Below are positions 1 to 8,437 of a stretch of DNA of 64,000 bases, piece after piece; position 1 is the stretch's first letter; the number at the start of each line of letters is the position of its first letter. The stretch is from Clostridiales bacterium (lineage in GTDB: Bacteria; Bacillota; Clostridia; Christensenellales; Pumilibacteraceae). The stretch covers positions 1 to 64,000 of the forward strand of contig SVHU01000004.1 in assembly GCA_015055625.1 (NCBI GenBank). Direction: 5' to 3'. The position numbers were made by a program, and so were the translations under genes. Under the pieces are notes generated by a model. The model made no database searches. It was not told the origin of the DNA and was given only the letters and a program-made list of their open reading frames with translations.

Positions 1-87
1 TTTATTTTTTTGCAACTGGCAGGTCGCATTTTTATTATAAATTAAACGGAGTATTTTTGCAAGTTGGAACGGCATAAGCCTTTTTTG

Positions 88-116
88 AACCCCCAGACTA
101 TCTGGGGGTTTTCTTT
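88..116 (+). terminator. Rho-independent terminator, plus strand
   Basis: AACCCCCAGA pairs with TCTGGGGGTT around a 3-nt loop and is followed by a T-rich tail. It would end a plus-strand transcript that enters from left of the window. I see no gene in bases 1-163. Confidence 0.75.
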
Positions 117-120
117 ATAC

Positions 121-162
121 AAAAAAAGTACAACCCGATTAAATACAGGTTGTACTTTTTTT
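121..162 (-). terminator. Terminator after the ABC transporter operon
   Basis: AAAAAAAGTACAACC pairs with GGTTGTACTTTTTTT, a 15-bp perfect stem with A and T tracts on either side, so it can act in both directions. It lies immediately beyond the stop of the last permease gene. Confidence 0.85.
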
Positions 163-163
163 A

Positions 164-955
164 TTACACTAAACTAGTCTTTTTCAAAACAACGTTGCTT
201 ATAGCACCCATACCTATTGCAAAAAGAACACCACCGCCAAACGACATAATTACGTTAAGAATTGTAGAATCGAGTGGGCTAATCATTGGTATCATAGTAA
301 AGAATAACATTCCAAAACCAAATGATAAAATCAAAGACATCCACGCTTTTGACTTTCCTACGACAGAGGCAAGAACACAAACCGCAACAAAAATCAAACT
401 TAAAAACAATTTAGACATCATGCAAGCAACAAGATTTCCAATATTAAAACCTATCATATCATACGGAACTTTTGATATTGCTCCGCCAATCATCGCTCCA
501 ACAAAAAACATAATAAACATAATCGCAGCACCTACAAAGCAAACAAAAGTCTTTGATATAACGTAATCTGTCTTTTTTGCGCGAACTGTAAAGAGATTTT
601 TAGAATATCCACTTCTAAAGTCATCAGAAACAAAAATACAAACCAAAACTGCAATTGCAAAATACATCATATTTATATTGCACATAGAGGTAAGGCTCAT
701 ATCGGTAGACATTCCAGCGCTACTTGTAGCCCCAAGAATTTGCCAAACAAAATCAAAGCCTTTCATTACAGTTTCTTCTTTTGTTTGAGGATCTACGCTT
801 ACCGTTCCGTCCATCATGCTCGTCATTACAAGAATTAAAATAGGAACAACTAGTGAAATACCTACGAGGATATAGAAAAATGGAATTGTAAACATTCTTC
901 TAAAATCAACTTTTAACATAGTATTAGTACGACTAAAAAATCCGCTATTTTTCAT
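164..955 (-). CDS. ABC-2 type transporter permease
   Basis: The 263-residue protein has about six hydrophobic segments and starts with a short basic cytoplasmic stretch followed by a membrane helix (FYILVGISLVVPILILVMTSM). It resembles the BcrB/ABC-2 permeases that export peptides or lipids with a separate ATPase. It is the last gene of a four-gene operon and sits 1 bp after its ATPase. Its N-terminal half, including the DxxSGYxKxLF-type motif (DDFRSGYSKNLF here), is repeated in the second permease at 1875-2702, so the two are paralogues. The substrate cannot be told from sequence. Antimicrobial-peptide export is the commonest role of this family. Confidence 0.85.
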   Translation of the reverse strand: MKNSGFFSRTNTMLKVDFRRMFTIPFFYILVGISLVVPILILVMTSMMDGTVSVDPQTKEETVMKGFDFVWQILGATSSAGMSTDMSLTSMCNINMMYFAIAVLVCIFVSDDFRSGYSKNLFTVRAKKTDYVISKTFVCFVGAAIMFIMFFVGAMIGGAISKVPYDMIGFNIGNLVACMMSKLFLSLIFVAVCVLASVVGKSKAWMSLILSFGFGMLFFTMIPMISPLDSTILNVIMSFGGGVLFAIGMGAISNVVLKKTSLV

Positions 956-956
956 A

Positions 957-1862
957 TTATTTATCCCCCTTTTCTTTCATAAGGTCAATATAATATTCCT
1001 CAAGACTTATTTTATCTATTTTAATCTCGCTAACCAAGACGTTATGCTCATACAAATACGTAACTATATCCTCAGTTTGAGTATTATCATACACTCTCAC
1101 GTATCCAAAATCATCCTCTTCAACTCTGAAATATTTGCGTTTGAGCAATGCTTTTGCAGTTTCGTTATCTTTTACCTTTATTGCAACGTAAGTACGACAG
1201 CTCTTTTCAAGTTCTTCAGCTGTCATTTCTTTAATCATCTTACCGCCACGAATAATTCCATAGTGAGTTGCAATCTTCTCAAGCTCGCCTAAAATGTGCG
1301 ATGAAACAAGTATCGTACAGCCCTGCTCGGTTGCAAGTTCTACAAGAAGCTCTCTCATAATTCTCATACCGTCTGCATCCAAACCGTTTATCGGTTCGTC
1401 CAAAACTAACAAATCAGGAGTTCCCATAAGCGCCATTGCAATACCGATTCTTTGCTTCATTCCCAAAGAACAATTCTTATATTTATTACCGGCTGCTCCT
1501 TCCATTCTTACAATTTTAAGAACACGTCTTACTTCATCTTTAGGCTTCTTAATACCAAGGTTTGCAGCTTGTAACATAAGGTTGTTCCAAACGCTATAAT
1601 TAGGATAACACCCCGGAGCTTCGATAAGAACACCAACAGAAGATCTTACCTCGTCGTCTGTATAATCTTTTCCAAAAAGTTTAACCACTCCACCGCTTGG
1701 ACGGATAAGCCCACATATAATCTTTTCAGTCGTTGACTTTCCGCTTCCGTTCTCGCCAATAAAACCGTATATAGCACCTTTAGGAACAGTCATATCAAGA
1801 CCGCTTAAAGCCTGTTTAACCCCAAAATTTTTAGTTAAATTTCTAATTTCAATAGCATTCAT
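957..1862 (-). CDS. ABC transporter ATP-binding protein (BcrA-like)
   Basis: This is the ATPase partner of the permease downstream. Walker A is GENGSGKST (about residue 37), the signature is CSLGMKQRIGIA and Walker B is LLVLDEPINGLD, so all ATPase motifs are intact. About 80 C-terminal residues follow the ATPase core, as in BcrA-type proteins. The start is the ATG at 1862, preceded by GGAGG at good spacing; an upstream TTG in frame would place that ribosome site inside the gene. It is a close paralogue of the ATPase at 2704-3606, which suggests duplication of an ATPase/permease pair. Confidence 0.9.
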   Translation of the reverse strand: MNAIEIRNLTKNFGVKQALSGLDMTVPKGAIYGFIGENGSGKSTTEKIICGLIRPSGGVVKLFGKDYTDDEVRSSVGVLIEAPGCYPNYSVWNNLMLQAANLGIKKPKDEVRRVLKIVRMEGAAGNKYKNCSLGMKQRIGIAMALMGTPDLLVLDEPINGLDADGMRIMRELLVELATEQGCTILVSSHILGELEKIATHYGIIRGGKMIKEMTAEELEKSCRTYVAIKVKDNETAKALLKRKYFRVEEDDFGYVRVYDNTQTEDIVTYLYEHNVLVSEIKIDKISLEEYYIDLMKEKGDK

Positions 1863-1874
1863 ATTTGCCTCCAA

Positions 1875-2702
1875 TTAATACACGTCGCTTCTATACAAAA
1901 TTATCGAACCGACAATATTGTATATAACCGCCCATGCAAAAGAAACTACAATACAAGTTAATAACGTAAACATATTTGCTGACAAACAAGCATTTACGGA
2001 CGATCCGTACAAAAACACGTTCAAAATGGGAGAATTACCCACTATTGCTCCAAGACCTACAATAATAACTCCCGTCCCAAAGAAGAATGACGATGCAATA
2101 GATATTCCAAAATACTTTCTAAAGATAATGTTCAGCATTGTGTAAAGACTTGCCCAGCCCGCGCTCATTATCATTTTTCCAAATATTGCAATAATTAAAG
2201 AACCTGCATTTACACTAAAATCTGCCCCAACAAAAGCTCCTGCAAGCACCGTACCCAATAGGTATGTAATGCACATACAAGCCATTGAGAACGCGCCCAA
2301 CAATGATTTAGAAATCATATAATCTTGCTTTTTTGCGTGGGTAGTAAACAACTGCTTTACATATCCGCTCTTATAATCGTGTCCAATAAAAATGGAAACC
2401 ATTATTCCGCCGAAAATGAAAACCATATTCATATTTGCATATTCGGCAATATCTGAAACTGCATACAAAGGTTTTCCTGCAGCAATAACTTCCCAAGTAT
2501 TTTCATACAATTTGATAATTTCGCCCTCTGCATTCTCCATACTTGTCATACCAAGTATCATTGCAGGAATTATTGCAGCTATTACTAAAAATATATAAAA
2601 CAACGGGGTGTGAAATAAACGGTAAAAATCAACGCTGAGCATACCCTTCAATCTTTTAGTGAAAGACGGTGATTCGAATTTTAAATTTTGTGTTTTTTCC
2701 AT
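1875..2702 (-). CDS. ABC-2 type transporter permease (paralogue)
   Basis: The 275-residue integral membrane protein has about six hydrophobic segments and is paralogous to the permease at 164-955: both carry a SVDFYR/KVDFRR-like start and a DYKSGYVKQLFTTHAKKQDY/DDFRSGYSKNLFTVRAKKTDY block. It follows its ATPase by 1 bp and its ribosome site (AGGAG) lies inside the ATPase 3' end, so translation is probably coupled. Together with the next pair it would form one heteromeric or two separate exporters. Substrate unknown. Confidence 0.85.
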   Translation of the reverse strand: MEKTQNLKFESPSFTKRLKGMLSVDFYRLFHTPLFYIFLVIAAIIPAMILGMTSMENAEGEIIKLYENTWEVIAAGKPLYAVSDIAEYANMNMVFIFGGIMVSIFIGHDYKSGYVKQLFTTHAKKQDYMISKSLLGAFSMACMCITYLLGTVLAGAFVGADFSVNAGSLIIAIFGKMIMSAGWASLYTMLNIIFRKYFGISIASSFFFGTGVIIVGLGAIVGNSPILNVFLYGSSVNACLSANMFTLLTCIVVSFAWAVIYNIVGSIILYRSDVY

Positions 2703-2703
2703 A

Positions 2704-3606
2704 TTATTCGTTCTCCTTTTTGCTCATAAGCTCCACGTAATACTCTTCAAGACCAATCTTATTCTTTTTAATCTCGTTTACAACGACTCCATTCTTCAAT
2801 AAATATTCAACAATCATTTCAGAATCGTCTACGTCGTAAACTCTCAGATATTCGCCCTCGTTTCTTACGTTATCAAACTTTGCTTTTAACAAATTCAGAC
2901 ATTTATCCATATCTTTAGCCTTAAGAGAAATAAACACTCTAGCTCTTGCGTCCATTTCCTCAGCAGTAAGTTCTTGCACCATTCTTCCGCGCTGGATAAT
3001 TCCGTAATGCGTAGCAATTTTTTCAAGCTCGCCAAGAATATGCGAAGAAATAAGAACGGTACATCCATAAATTTTAGTAATATCCACGAGAATTTCTCTC
3101 ATAATTCTCATACCGTCAGTATCTAAACCGTTAATTGGCTCGTCAAGTATCAATAACGCAGGATTTCCCATAAGTGCCATTGCAATACCAATGCGCTGTT
3201 TCATTCCTAAAGAGCACTTCTTAAATTTGAGTTTTGAAGAATTTTCCATTCTAACAATTTTTAAAACCCTGCTGATTTCCTCTTTAGGATTTTCAATACC
3301 CAAATTGAGCGCTTGCATCATCAAATTCTGATACACGCTGGAATTTGGAAAACAACCTGTATTTTCAATCAAAGCTCCCACCCTAACTCTTACACCTGCA
3401 TCGGTATACTTCTTTCCAAACAACTTAATTTCGCCATTATCCGGAACAAGATGTCCACATATTAGCTTTTCAGTTGTAGATTTACCACTTCCGTTTTCGC
3501 CAATAAATCCGTATATTGCTCCAACAGGAACCGTCATATTAAGTCCGTTAAGAGCATACATTCCGCGAAAGCTTTTAGATAAATTTCTTATTTCGATAGC
3601 GTTCAT
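2704..3606 (-). CDS. ABC transporter ATP-binding protein (BcrA-like, first gene of operon)
   Basis: The 300-residue ATPase has Walker A GENGSGKST, signature CSLGMKQRIGIA and Walker B LLILDEPINGLD. It is the first gene of the ATPase-permease-ATPase-permease operon. The start has AGAAGGAG 6 nt upstream. It is highly similar to the ATPase at 957-1862 through the whole length, including the C-terminal part ending in GLEEYYVELM versus SLEEYYIDLM. It probably energises export of a peptide or lipid. No two-component system lies beside it, unlike many bacitracin-type exporters. Confidence 0.9.
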   Translation of the reverse strand: MNAIEIRNLSKSFRGMYALNGLNMTVPVGAIYGFIGENGSGKSTTEKLICGHLVPDNGEIKLFGKKYTDAGVRVRVGALIENTGCFPNSSVYQNLMMQALNLGIENPKEEISRVLKIVRMENSSKLKFKKCSLGMKQRIGIAMALMGNPALLILDEPINGLDTDGMRIMREILVDITKIYGCTVLISSHILGELEKIATHYGIIQRGRMVQELTAEEMDARARVFISLKAKDMDKCLNLLKAKFDNVRNEGEYLRVYDVDDSEMIVEYLLKNGVVVNEIKKNKIGLEEYYVELMSKKENE

Positions 3607-3674
3607 ATTTTTCTCCTTCTTATTTATCGTTGCAAAAAGATTATACGATATATCCGTTTATTTATTATAAAAAA

Positions 3675-3721
3675 AATGTTTACGTTTTGTAAAAGTGTGT
3701 ATTTTTTACAACGTAAACATT
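3675..3721 (-). terminator. Terminator after ddh
   Basis: AATGTTTACG pairs with CGTAAACATT, extended by TTTTACAA/TTGTAAAA, and is followed on the minus strand by eight T residues. It lies just beyond the ddh stop codon. Confidence 0.85.
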
Positions 3722-3748
3722 AATTTATTATTATATTTTATTGTTATT

Positions 3749-4732
3749 TTATAACATTGTTTTGCGCAATTCTTCGTTTGATAAAGCAGAAAGATATGCA
3801 GGAGGAATATCGAATACCGTCTTACAACCAATTTCGCCATTTTTGTTCATTTTATAAACAGCTCGAGCGTAAGCTACGATTACAGACGCAGTAAACTCGG
3901 GGTTAGAATCAAGTTTAAGACTATATTCAATAACGTGATTATGAGCAAGATCTTTTCCTGTTTTCCCTGTGCGAATAACTACACCGCCGTGAGGTATGCC
4001 ACCGTGTTTTTCATTCAACTCTTCCTGAGAAATAAAATGCACAGTTGTATCATAATCAGCAAAATAATTAGGCATAGTCTTTATCTCGTTTTCAATTCTT
4101 ACCTTATCTGCCCCATCTTTTGCAACAACAAAGCACTCTCTTGTATGCTTTTCTCTCGTTGTCAAAACAGGTTCTTCCCCTGATCTTACTCTATCCATAG
4201 CGGATTGAACAGGTACTGTATACTGCTTAGCATCCTGAACACCTTCTATTCTGCGTATAGCATCGGAATGTCCTTGACTTACTCCCTTTCCCCAAAACGT
4301 GTAGTCTTTACCGTTAGTCAATATGCACGATCCTAAAAGCCTATTAAGTGAAAACATGCCAGGATCCCAACCAACAGATATTGCCGCGGTTTTACCACTT
4401 TTTTTAGCAACTTCATCAACGTTTGTAAAATGTTCGGGAATCTTTGCGTGAGTATCAAAGCTGTCAATAACGTTAAAATATTGAGCTAAATACGGAGTTT
4501 GCTTAGGAAGATCAGTTGCGCTTCCTCCACACAACACCATAACGTCAATATCGTTAGTCATTTCTAACGCCTTATCGCAATGATATACGTTTGCTCCTGT
4601 AACTGTTTTTACCGTCGCAGGATCTCTACGCGTAAAAACTCCTACAAGCTCCATATCTTTATTTTGTCTTACGGCATACTCAACTCCTTTACCAAGATTT
4701 CCATAACCGTAAATACCAACGCGAATACTCAT
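3749..4732 (-). CDS. ddh: meso-diaminopimelate dehydrogenase
   Basis: This 327-residue NADP-dependent enzyme converts tetrahydrodipicolinate, ammonia and NADPH in one step into meso-diaminopimelate, the lysine precursor and wall cross-linking residue. The N-terminal Rossmann motif VGIYGYGNLGKGVE and the block SVGWDPGMFSLNR match the Ddh family, and the length is typical (about 320-330). It stands alone between two terminators, away from dapA-dapB-lysA at 26-29 kb and outside their riboswitch. Its presence suggests that the organism uses the dehydrogenase variant of the pathway. No succinylase or acetylase genes lie in the window. Confidence 0.93.
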   Translation of the reverse strand: MSIRVGIYGYGNLGKGVEYAVRQNKDMELVGVFTRRDPATVKTVTGANVYHCDKALEMTNDIDVMVLCGGSATDLPKQTPYLAQYFNVIDSFDTHAKIPEHFTNVDEVAKKSGKTAAISVGWDPGMFSLNRLLGSCILTNGKDYTFWGKGVSQGHSDAIRRIEGVQDAKQYTVPVQSAMDRVRSGEEPVLTTREKHTRECFVVAKDGADKVRIENEIKTMPNYFADYDTTVHFISQEELNEKHGGIPHGGVVIRTGKTGKDLAHNHVIEYSLKLDSNPEFTASVIVAYARAVYKMNKNGEIGCKTVFDIPPAYLSALSNEELRKTML

Positions 4733-4803
4733 AAAAGCATCTCCTTTTTCTAAATTAACAGATGTATTATATCACATTAAAATGCAGATTTCAAGAATAT
4801 AAA

Positions 4804-4841
4804 AGCGTTGTAAATAAATTTTTTCATTTTTTTACAACGCT
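4804..4841 (-). terminator. Terminator after the 1-phosphofructokinase-like gene
   Basis: AGCGTTGTAAA pairs with TTTACAACGCT. On the minus strand it follows the stop at 4848 and is followed by TTTTATA. The symmetric T/A content would let it work in both directions. Confidence 0.75.
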
Positions 4842-4847
4842 GATATT

Positions 4848-5759
4848 TTATTTTTTATATATTCTATTAAATAATAAATCTGATTCTTCTTTTGTTGCTA
4901 AAGTTTCAGAAAAAGCCGTTGCACTTCCCGTTGCTACTCCACGATAAAAAGCTCTTACGTAATCACCGCTTTGAATATATTCGGATATAAAACCAGCAAC
5001 AACGGAATCGCCAGATCCCACAGTGTCAACAACATCCCCGTCCGGTGCTTGCAAATAAATTTTATCGCCGTTTTCCGAAACTAGTATCGCTCCGTATTTT
5101 CCTAAAGAAACAATAACGTTTCGCGCTCCCATTTCTCTAAGCTTTCCTGCGTAATAATAGGTATCGTCAAACCCATTTAGCTTTATCTTGAACATTTCCT
5201 CAAGCTCATGGTTATTGGGTTTAATCAAAAATGGCTTATGCTTTAACGTATTAAGCAACAAATCCTTGGTTGCATCAACAACAAAATTAACACCCTTTCC
5301 TTTAAGGTATTCCATAATATCTTCATAAGTGTCCTGACTCATGCACGACGGAATACTTCCTGCCATAATAAGATAATCGCCGTTTTTTAAGATAGATAAC
5401 TTATCATAAAACTCTTTTACTGCGCTTTCCGAAATTTTGGGGCCTGCTCCATTAAACTGAGTTTCATCTCCGCTCATAACCTTAACGTTAATACGGCTAT
5501 CACCCTCAATTTGTACAAAATCCGTTGATACGTGATGCTGTTCAACTAGCAATCTCTCTATTTCCCTGCCTGTAAAACCACCCACAAAGCCCATAGCTAC
5601 GTTTGGATTTCCTAAATTTTTCAAAACAATAGAAACGTTGATACCTTTTCCTCCAACATAACATACTTCTTTTTGCGTTCTATTAACTTTACCTCTATTC
5701 CACTCGTTGATATTAACGGTGTAATCTATACAAGGATTAAGCGTTATTGTATAAATCAT
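4848..5759 (-). CDS. 1-phosphofructokinase / tagatose-6-phosphate kinase family (PfkB)
   Basis: The 303-residue PfkB-fold sugar-phosphate kinase opens with the family signature MIYTITLNPCIDYTV, then VGGKGINVS, AGSIPS, IKPNNHELE and the catalytic GSGDS near residue 250. These fit FruK/LacC enzymes, which phosphorylate fructose-1-phosphate or tagatose-6-phosphate to a bisphosphate for a class II aldolase. The ATG at 5759 has AGAGGT upstream; an earlier in-frame start would overlap the previous gene. It follows the TIM-barrel gene in a two-gene unit with its own promoter, close to a class II aldolase at 7602 that could cleave its product. No fructose PTS gene is present, so the true substrate is open. 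Confidence 0.85.
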   Translation of the reverse strand: MIYTITLNPCIDYTVNINEWNRGKVNRTQKEVCYVGGKGINVSIVLKNLGNPNVAMGFVGGFTGREIERLLVEQHHVSTDFVQIEGDSRINVKVMSGDETQFNGAGPKISESAVKEFYDKLSILKNGDYLIMAGSIPSCMSQDTYEDIMEYLKGKGVNFVVDATKDLLLNTLKHKPFLIKPNNHELEEMFKIKLNGFDDTYYYAGKLREMGARNVIVSLGKYGAILVSENGDKIYLQAPDGDVVDTVGSGDSVVAGFISEYIQSGDYVRAFYRGVATGSATAFSETLATKEESDLLFNRIYKK

Positions 5760-5770
5760 ATTTTTACCTC

Positions 5771-6568
5771 TTATTTTATCGACTCTATTAATGACGAAAG
5801 CTTTTCGTAGCAATCTTTCAGCTCGTCAAATTCAGTAAAATTATTTCTATAAACTTCTATAAAAACCGCAGGATCTATATTGGCATTATGTTTAATTTCC
5901 TTAAAAAAGCGTTCAAAATTATATCTACCTTTAAATGGCAAAAGTGGCTGTTTAAGCGATTTATCCATATCGCAAACATGAATTGTTACCAACCTATCCT
6001 TCATAGCATCTGCAAATCTTAGTGGATCGATACCACTAAACAACGCCTGTTTTATATCCAAAGTCGCTTTTAGGTCAGGACAATAAGACAATAGCTCCGT
6101 GAAAAATTCAGGCTTACTTCCAAACGCCCAGTTAACGTTCTCATAAGCTATATACAATCCATAAGACGCTGCTATTTCACACAACTGATTAACTCTTGCG
6201 CTAAACCATCCGTAGTCCAAATCAAGCTCTCTATCCTTTTTTACAAATGGTCCATGGAAAGTTATATACTTTGCGTTTAGCTCAAACGCCGCTCTGCACA
6301 CAGATCTAAAAACTTCTTCCGCATCCTCTCGTGATCTTTGATGAGGGCAAAAAAGCTCGGGCTCAAAAGAAGTTCCATGGGCGTGAATTGAATGAATTTT
6401 AAGCGCACCTTTACGTTTTTTTAATTCGCTAATAAACTCTGGCTTATATTCGCTCATACAGTTTAAAAATACTTCCGCGCAAGTAATGCCGTTATCATTG
6501 TATAAAGACACTACGTCTTCTACTTCTTTATCTCCATAATAACATGACGTCGATATACCTAATTTCAT
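5771..6568 (-). CDS. Sugar phosphate isomerase/epimerase-like TIM-barrel protein
   Basis: The 265-residue protein belongs to the AP-endonuclease-2/xylose-isomerase-like TIM-barrel superfamily, which includes IolE, IolI and ketose 3-epimerases. Typical blocks are MKLGISTSCYYG at the start, IHSIHAHG, ITFHGPF, YENVNW (metal-binding Glu), ATLDIKQA, TIHVCD and FIEVYRNN near the end. The ATG at 6568 has AGGTG four bases upstream. It begins a two-gene unit with the PfkB kinase. Its proximity to IolB- and aldolase-type genes suggests isomerisation or epimerisation of a ketose or inosose, but the substrate is inferred only. Confidence 0.75.
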   Translation of the reverse strand: MKLGISTSCYYGDKEVEDVVSLYNDNGITCAEVFLNCMSEYKPEFISELKKRKGALKIHSIHAHGTSFEPELFCPHQRSREDAEEVFRSVCRAAFELNAKYITFHGPFVKKDRELDLDYGWFSARVNQLCEIAASYGLYIAYENVNWAFGSKPEFFTELLSYCPDLKATLDIKQALFSGIDPLRFADAMKDRLVTIHVCDMDKSLKQPLLPFKGRYNFERFFKEIKHNANIDPAVFIEVYRNNFTEFDELKDCYEKLSSLIESIK

Positions 6569-6592
6569 AAAACACCTCATTTTCTTGCATTT

Positions 6593-6621
6593 ATTATATC
6601 ATACAAAAATAAAATCTACAA
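6593..6621 (-). promoter_or_regulatory. Sigma-A type promoter for the TIM-barrel/PfkB unit
   Basis: A TATAAT -10 box lies at 6593-6598 and TTGTAG at 6616-6621 with a 17-bp spacer, about 25 bp before the start codon at 6568. It lies downstream of the terminator at 6658, so these two genes can be transcribed separately. Confidence 0.6.
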
Positions 6622-6655
6622 GTGTTTGCTGATTTTTTTCAAAATATCAATAAAA

Positions 6656-6702
6656 AAACGACGGATAATCTTATTAAACAAGACTATCTGTCGTTTATTT
6701 TT
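6656..6702 (-). terminator. Terminator of the main carbohydrate operon
   Basis: ACGACGGATA pairs with TATCTGTCGT (one G-T pair), followed on the minus strand by a run of seven T. It directly follows the stop of the PfkB kinase at 6703 and separates the eight-gene operon from the two-gene unit. Confidence 0.8.
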
Positions 6703-7605
6703 TTAGTTGTTAGTGTTATTTTTAATAAAATCTAACACTTTTCCCTTTGTTAGAGGATACGTTCTCGCTCCTACAAAACCACATTTATACGCAGAAGTTG
6801 CACTTGCAAATCTACAAGATTCAGCCAAAGTATAGCCATTAAAATAAGCAAACAAGAATGCGCCGTGGAAAGTATCGCCAGCTCCGTTAGAATCAAGTGT
6901 TTGCACACAAAATGCGTCATAGTGGATTATTTCGCCATTCTCATAATAATAACCGCCGTTTTTACCGTCTGTAACAGCAAAAACTTTTGGTTTATATATA
7001 TTATAAACTTCACGCATTGCTTCTTTTATATCGCTTTTTTTAGTCAATCCCAAAATAAACTCTGAAGACGGAATAAGAATATCCACATAGGGTAGCAACG
7101 TTTCTATTCCGCTATACAATCCGCCTGCATCCAAGCTTACTGCAACACCTTTTTGTCTTGCGTATTTTGCAGCGTGTATTGCGCAGTTTAGATAGTTGCC
7201 ATCCAAATGCAAAACGTCAGCGTTATCAAGTGCAGATAAATTAACGTTTTTCACGTCGTCTACTACCGTTCCTCTATCAAAAACACACGTTCTTGTTCCA
7301 TCTTTTTCGGATAGAAGGATATATGAAACGAAAGAAGTCGCTTCGCTTACAACAACATTATCGACATTTACGTTATATTTATTAAAATCATTTAACAAAT
7401 ATTTTCCTGCGTCATCATTTGCAAAACCACCAATAACGTTAGCATCCATTCCAAGTTTGCTTGCAACAACTAGCGCGTTTCCAACAGGACCTCCGCCCGA
7501 AACTGCAATTTGGTTTGCCTTCATTTTAGTATCTTCGGTCGGATACGTATTACACTTTATTAAAGTATCGTAAACGCACGCGCCAAGCCCTACTATCTTT
7601 TTCAT
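6703..7605 (-). CDS. PfkB-family carbohydrate kinase (ribokinase/IolC-like)
   Basis: The 300-residue ribokinase-fold kinase has the substrate motif GGGPVGNALVVASKLG at about residue 37 and the catalytic block DSNGAGDTFHGAF near residue 245. Family members phosphorylate ribose, 2-keto-3-deoxygluconate, 5-keto-2-deoxygluconate (IolC) and others. It is the last gene of the operon, overlaps the class II aldolase by 4 bp and shares the operon with an IolB. In inositol catabolism IolC and the aldolase IolJ act in sequence after IolB, so an IolC-like role is an attractive inference. The sequence does not prove it. Confidence 0.8.
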   Translation of the reverse strand: MKKIVGLGACVYDTLIKCNTYPTEDTKMKANQIAVSGGGPVGNALVVASKLGMDANVIGGFANDDAGKYLLNDFNKYNVNVDNVVVSEATSFVSYILLSEKDGTRTCVFDRGTVVDDVKNVNLSALDNADVLHLDGNYLNCAIHAAKYARQKGVAVSLDAGGLYSGIETLLPYVDILIPSSEFILGLTKKSDIKEAMREVYNIYKPKVFAVTDGKNGGYYYENGEIIHYDAFCVQTLDSNGAGDTFHGAFLFAYFNGYTLAESCRFASATSAYKCGFVGARTYPLTKGKVLDFIKNNTNN

Positions 7606-8426
7606 GCTTTATTCTCCGATCCAAGCAATTTGATTTTGGATTTTGCAAATTCAGCAACAGCGTTGATAGGCTCTTTCATAAACAAATCGATAGCTATCTT
7701 GCCAATATCCTCAGCCTTAACAGCCTCTAAAAATGCATAGCACAAATCGGTTCCGAAATTGATTTTGCCAATACCTGCTTTGATTGCTGAAATAATCTGA
7801 TCGTCAGGAACTCCGCTACCTCCGTGAAGCACAAGAGGAATTTTTACAGCTTCCTTAATCTCTTTGATTCTATCAATTGCAATAACGGGAGCTTGCTTAT
7901 ATCTACCGTGCGCGGTACCTACTGCAATAGCCAAAGCAGAAACACCAGTACCGTCTACAAACTTCTTTGCGTCCTCAACCGTCGTATAATCAGTAGGAAC
8001 ACCATCAGCTGCCTTTCCAATTTCTCCAAGCTCTCCCTCAACTCCGATATTAAGAGCATCACAAAGCTCTACCGTTTTTGCGGTATTCTTTATGTTGGTA
8101 TCAAGATCTTCTTTCGAAAAGTCAACCATAACTCCGCTAGCTCCGTTTTTAACAGCAATCGATGCAGGAACAAAACCGGCGCCATGATCCAAATGCACAC
8201 AAACGGGAACAGAAGCTGTATGAGCGGCTTTTATCATTATCGGGCAAAGATAATCAGCAAAACCTGTTGTTGCTAATCTGCTATAAAACTGAATGATTAC
8301 GGGCGATTTAAGCTCTTCAGCTGCCTTAATTACGCCCATTACGGTTTCCATATTATAAACATTAAAAGCAGGAACAGCATAACCGCTTTCCGTACCTTTA
8401 AGTACTTGTTTAAGATTTACTAACAT
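7602..8426 (-). CDS. Class II (zinc) ketose-bisphosphate aldolase
   Basis: The 274-residue zinc aldolase belongs to the FbaA/GatY/IolJ family, which cleaves phosphorylated ketoses to dihydroxyacetone phosphate and an aldehyde. Seen residues are the zinc ligands in VCVHLDHG, in AVGTAHGRY and in LVLHGGSG, the VEGELGEIG block, and the C-terminal INFGTDLC phosphate-binding stretch. The length is slightly short of FbaA and closest to GatY/KbaY/IolJ. It lies between the isomerase-like gene and the PfkB kinase, so it probably performs the cleavage step of this pathway. The aldehyde half of the product is unknown. Confidence 0.88.
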   Translation of the reverse strand: MLVNLKQVLKGTESGYAVPAFNVYNMETVMGVIKAAEELKSPVIIQFYSRLATTGFADYLCPIMIKAAHTASVPVCVHLDHGAGFVPASIAVKNGASGVMVDFSKEDLDTNIKNTAKTVELCDALNIGVEGELGEIGKAADGVPTDYTTVEDAKKFVDGTGVSALAIAVGTAHGRYKQAPVIAIDRIKEIKEAVKIPLVLHGGSGVPDDQIISAIKAGIGKINFGTDLCYAFLEAVKAEDIGKIAIDLFMKEPINAVAEFAKSKIKLLGSENKA

Positions 8427-8437
8427 TATTCTCTCCT

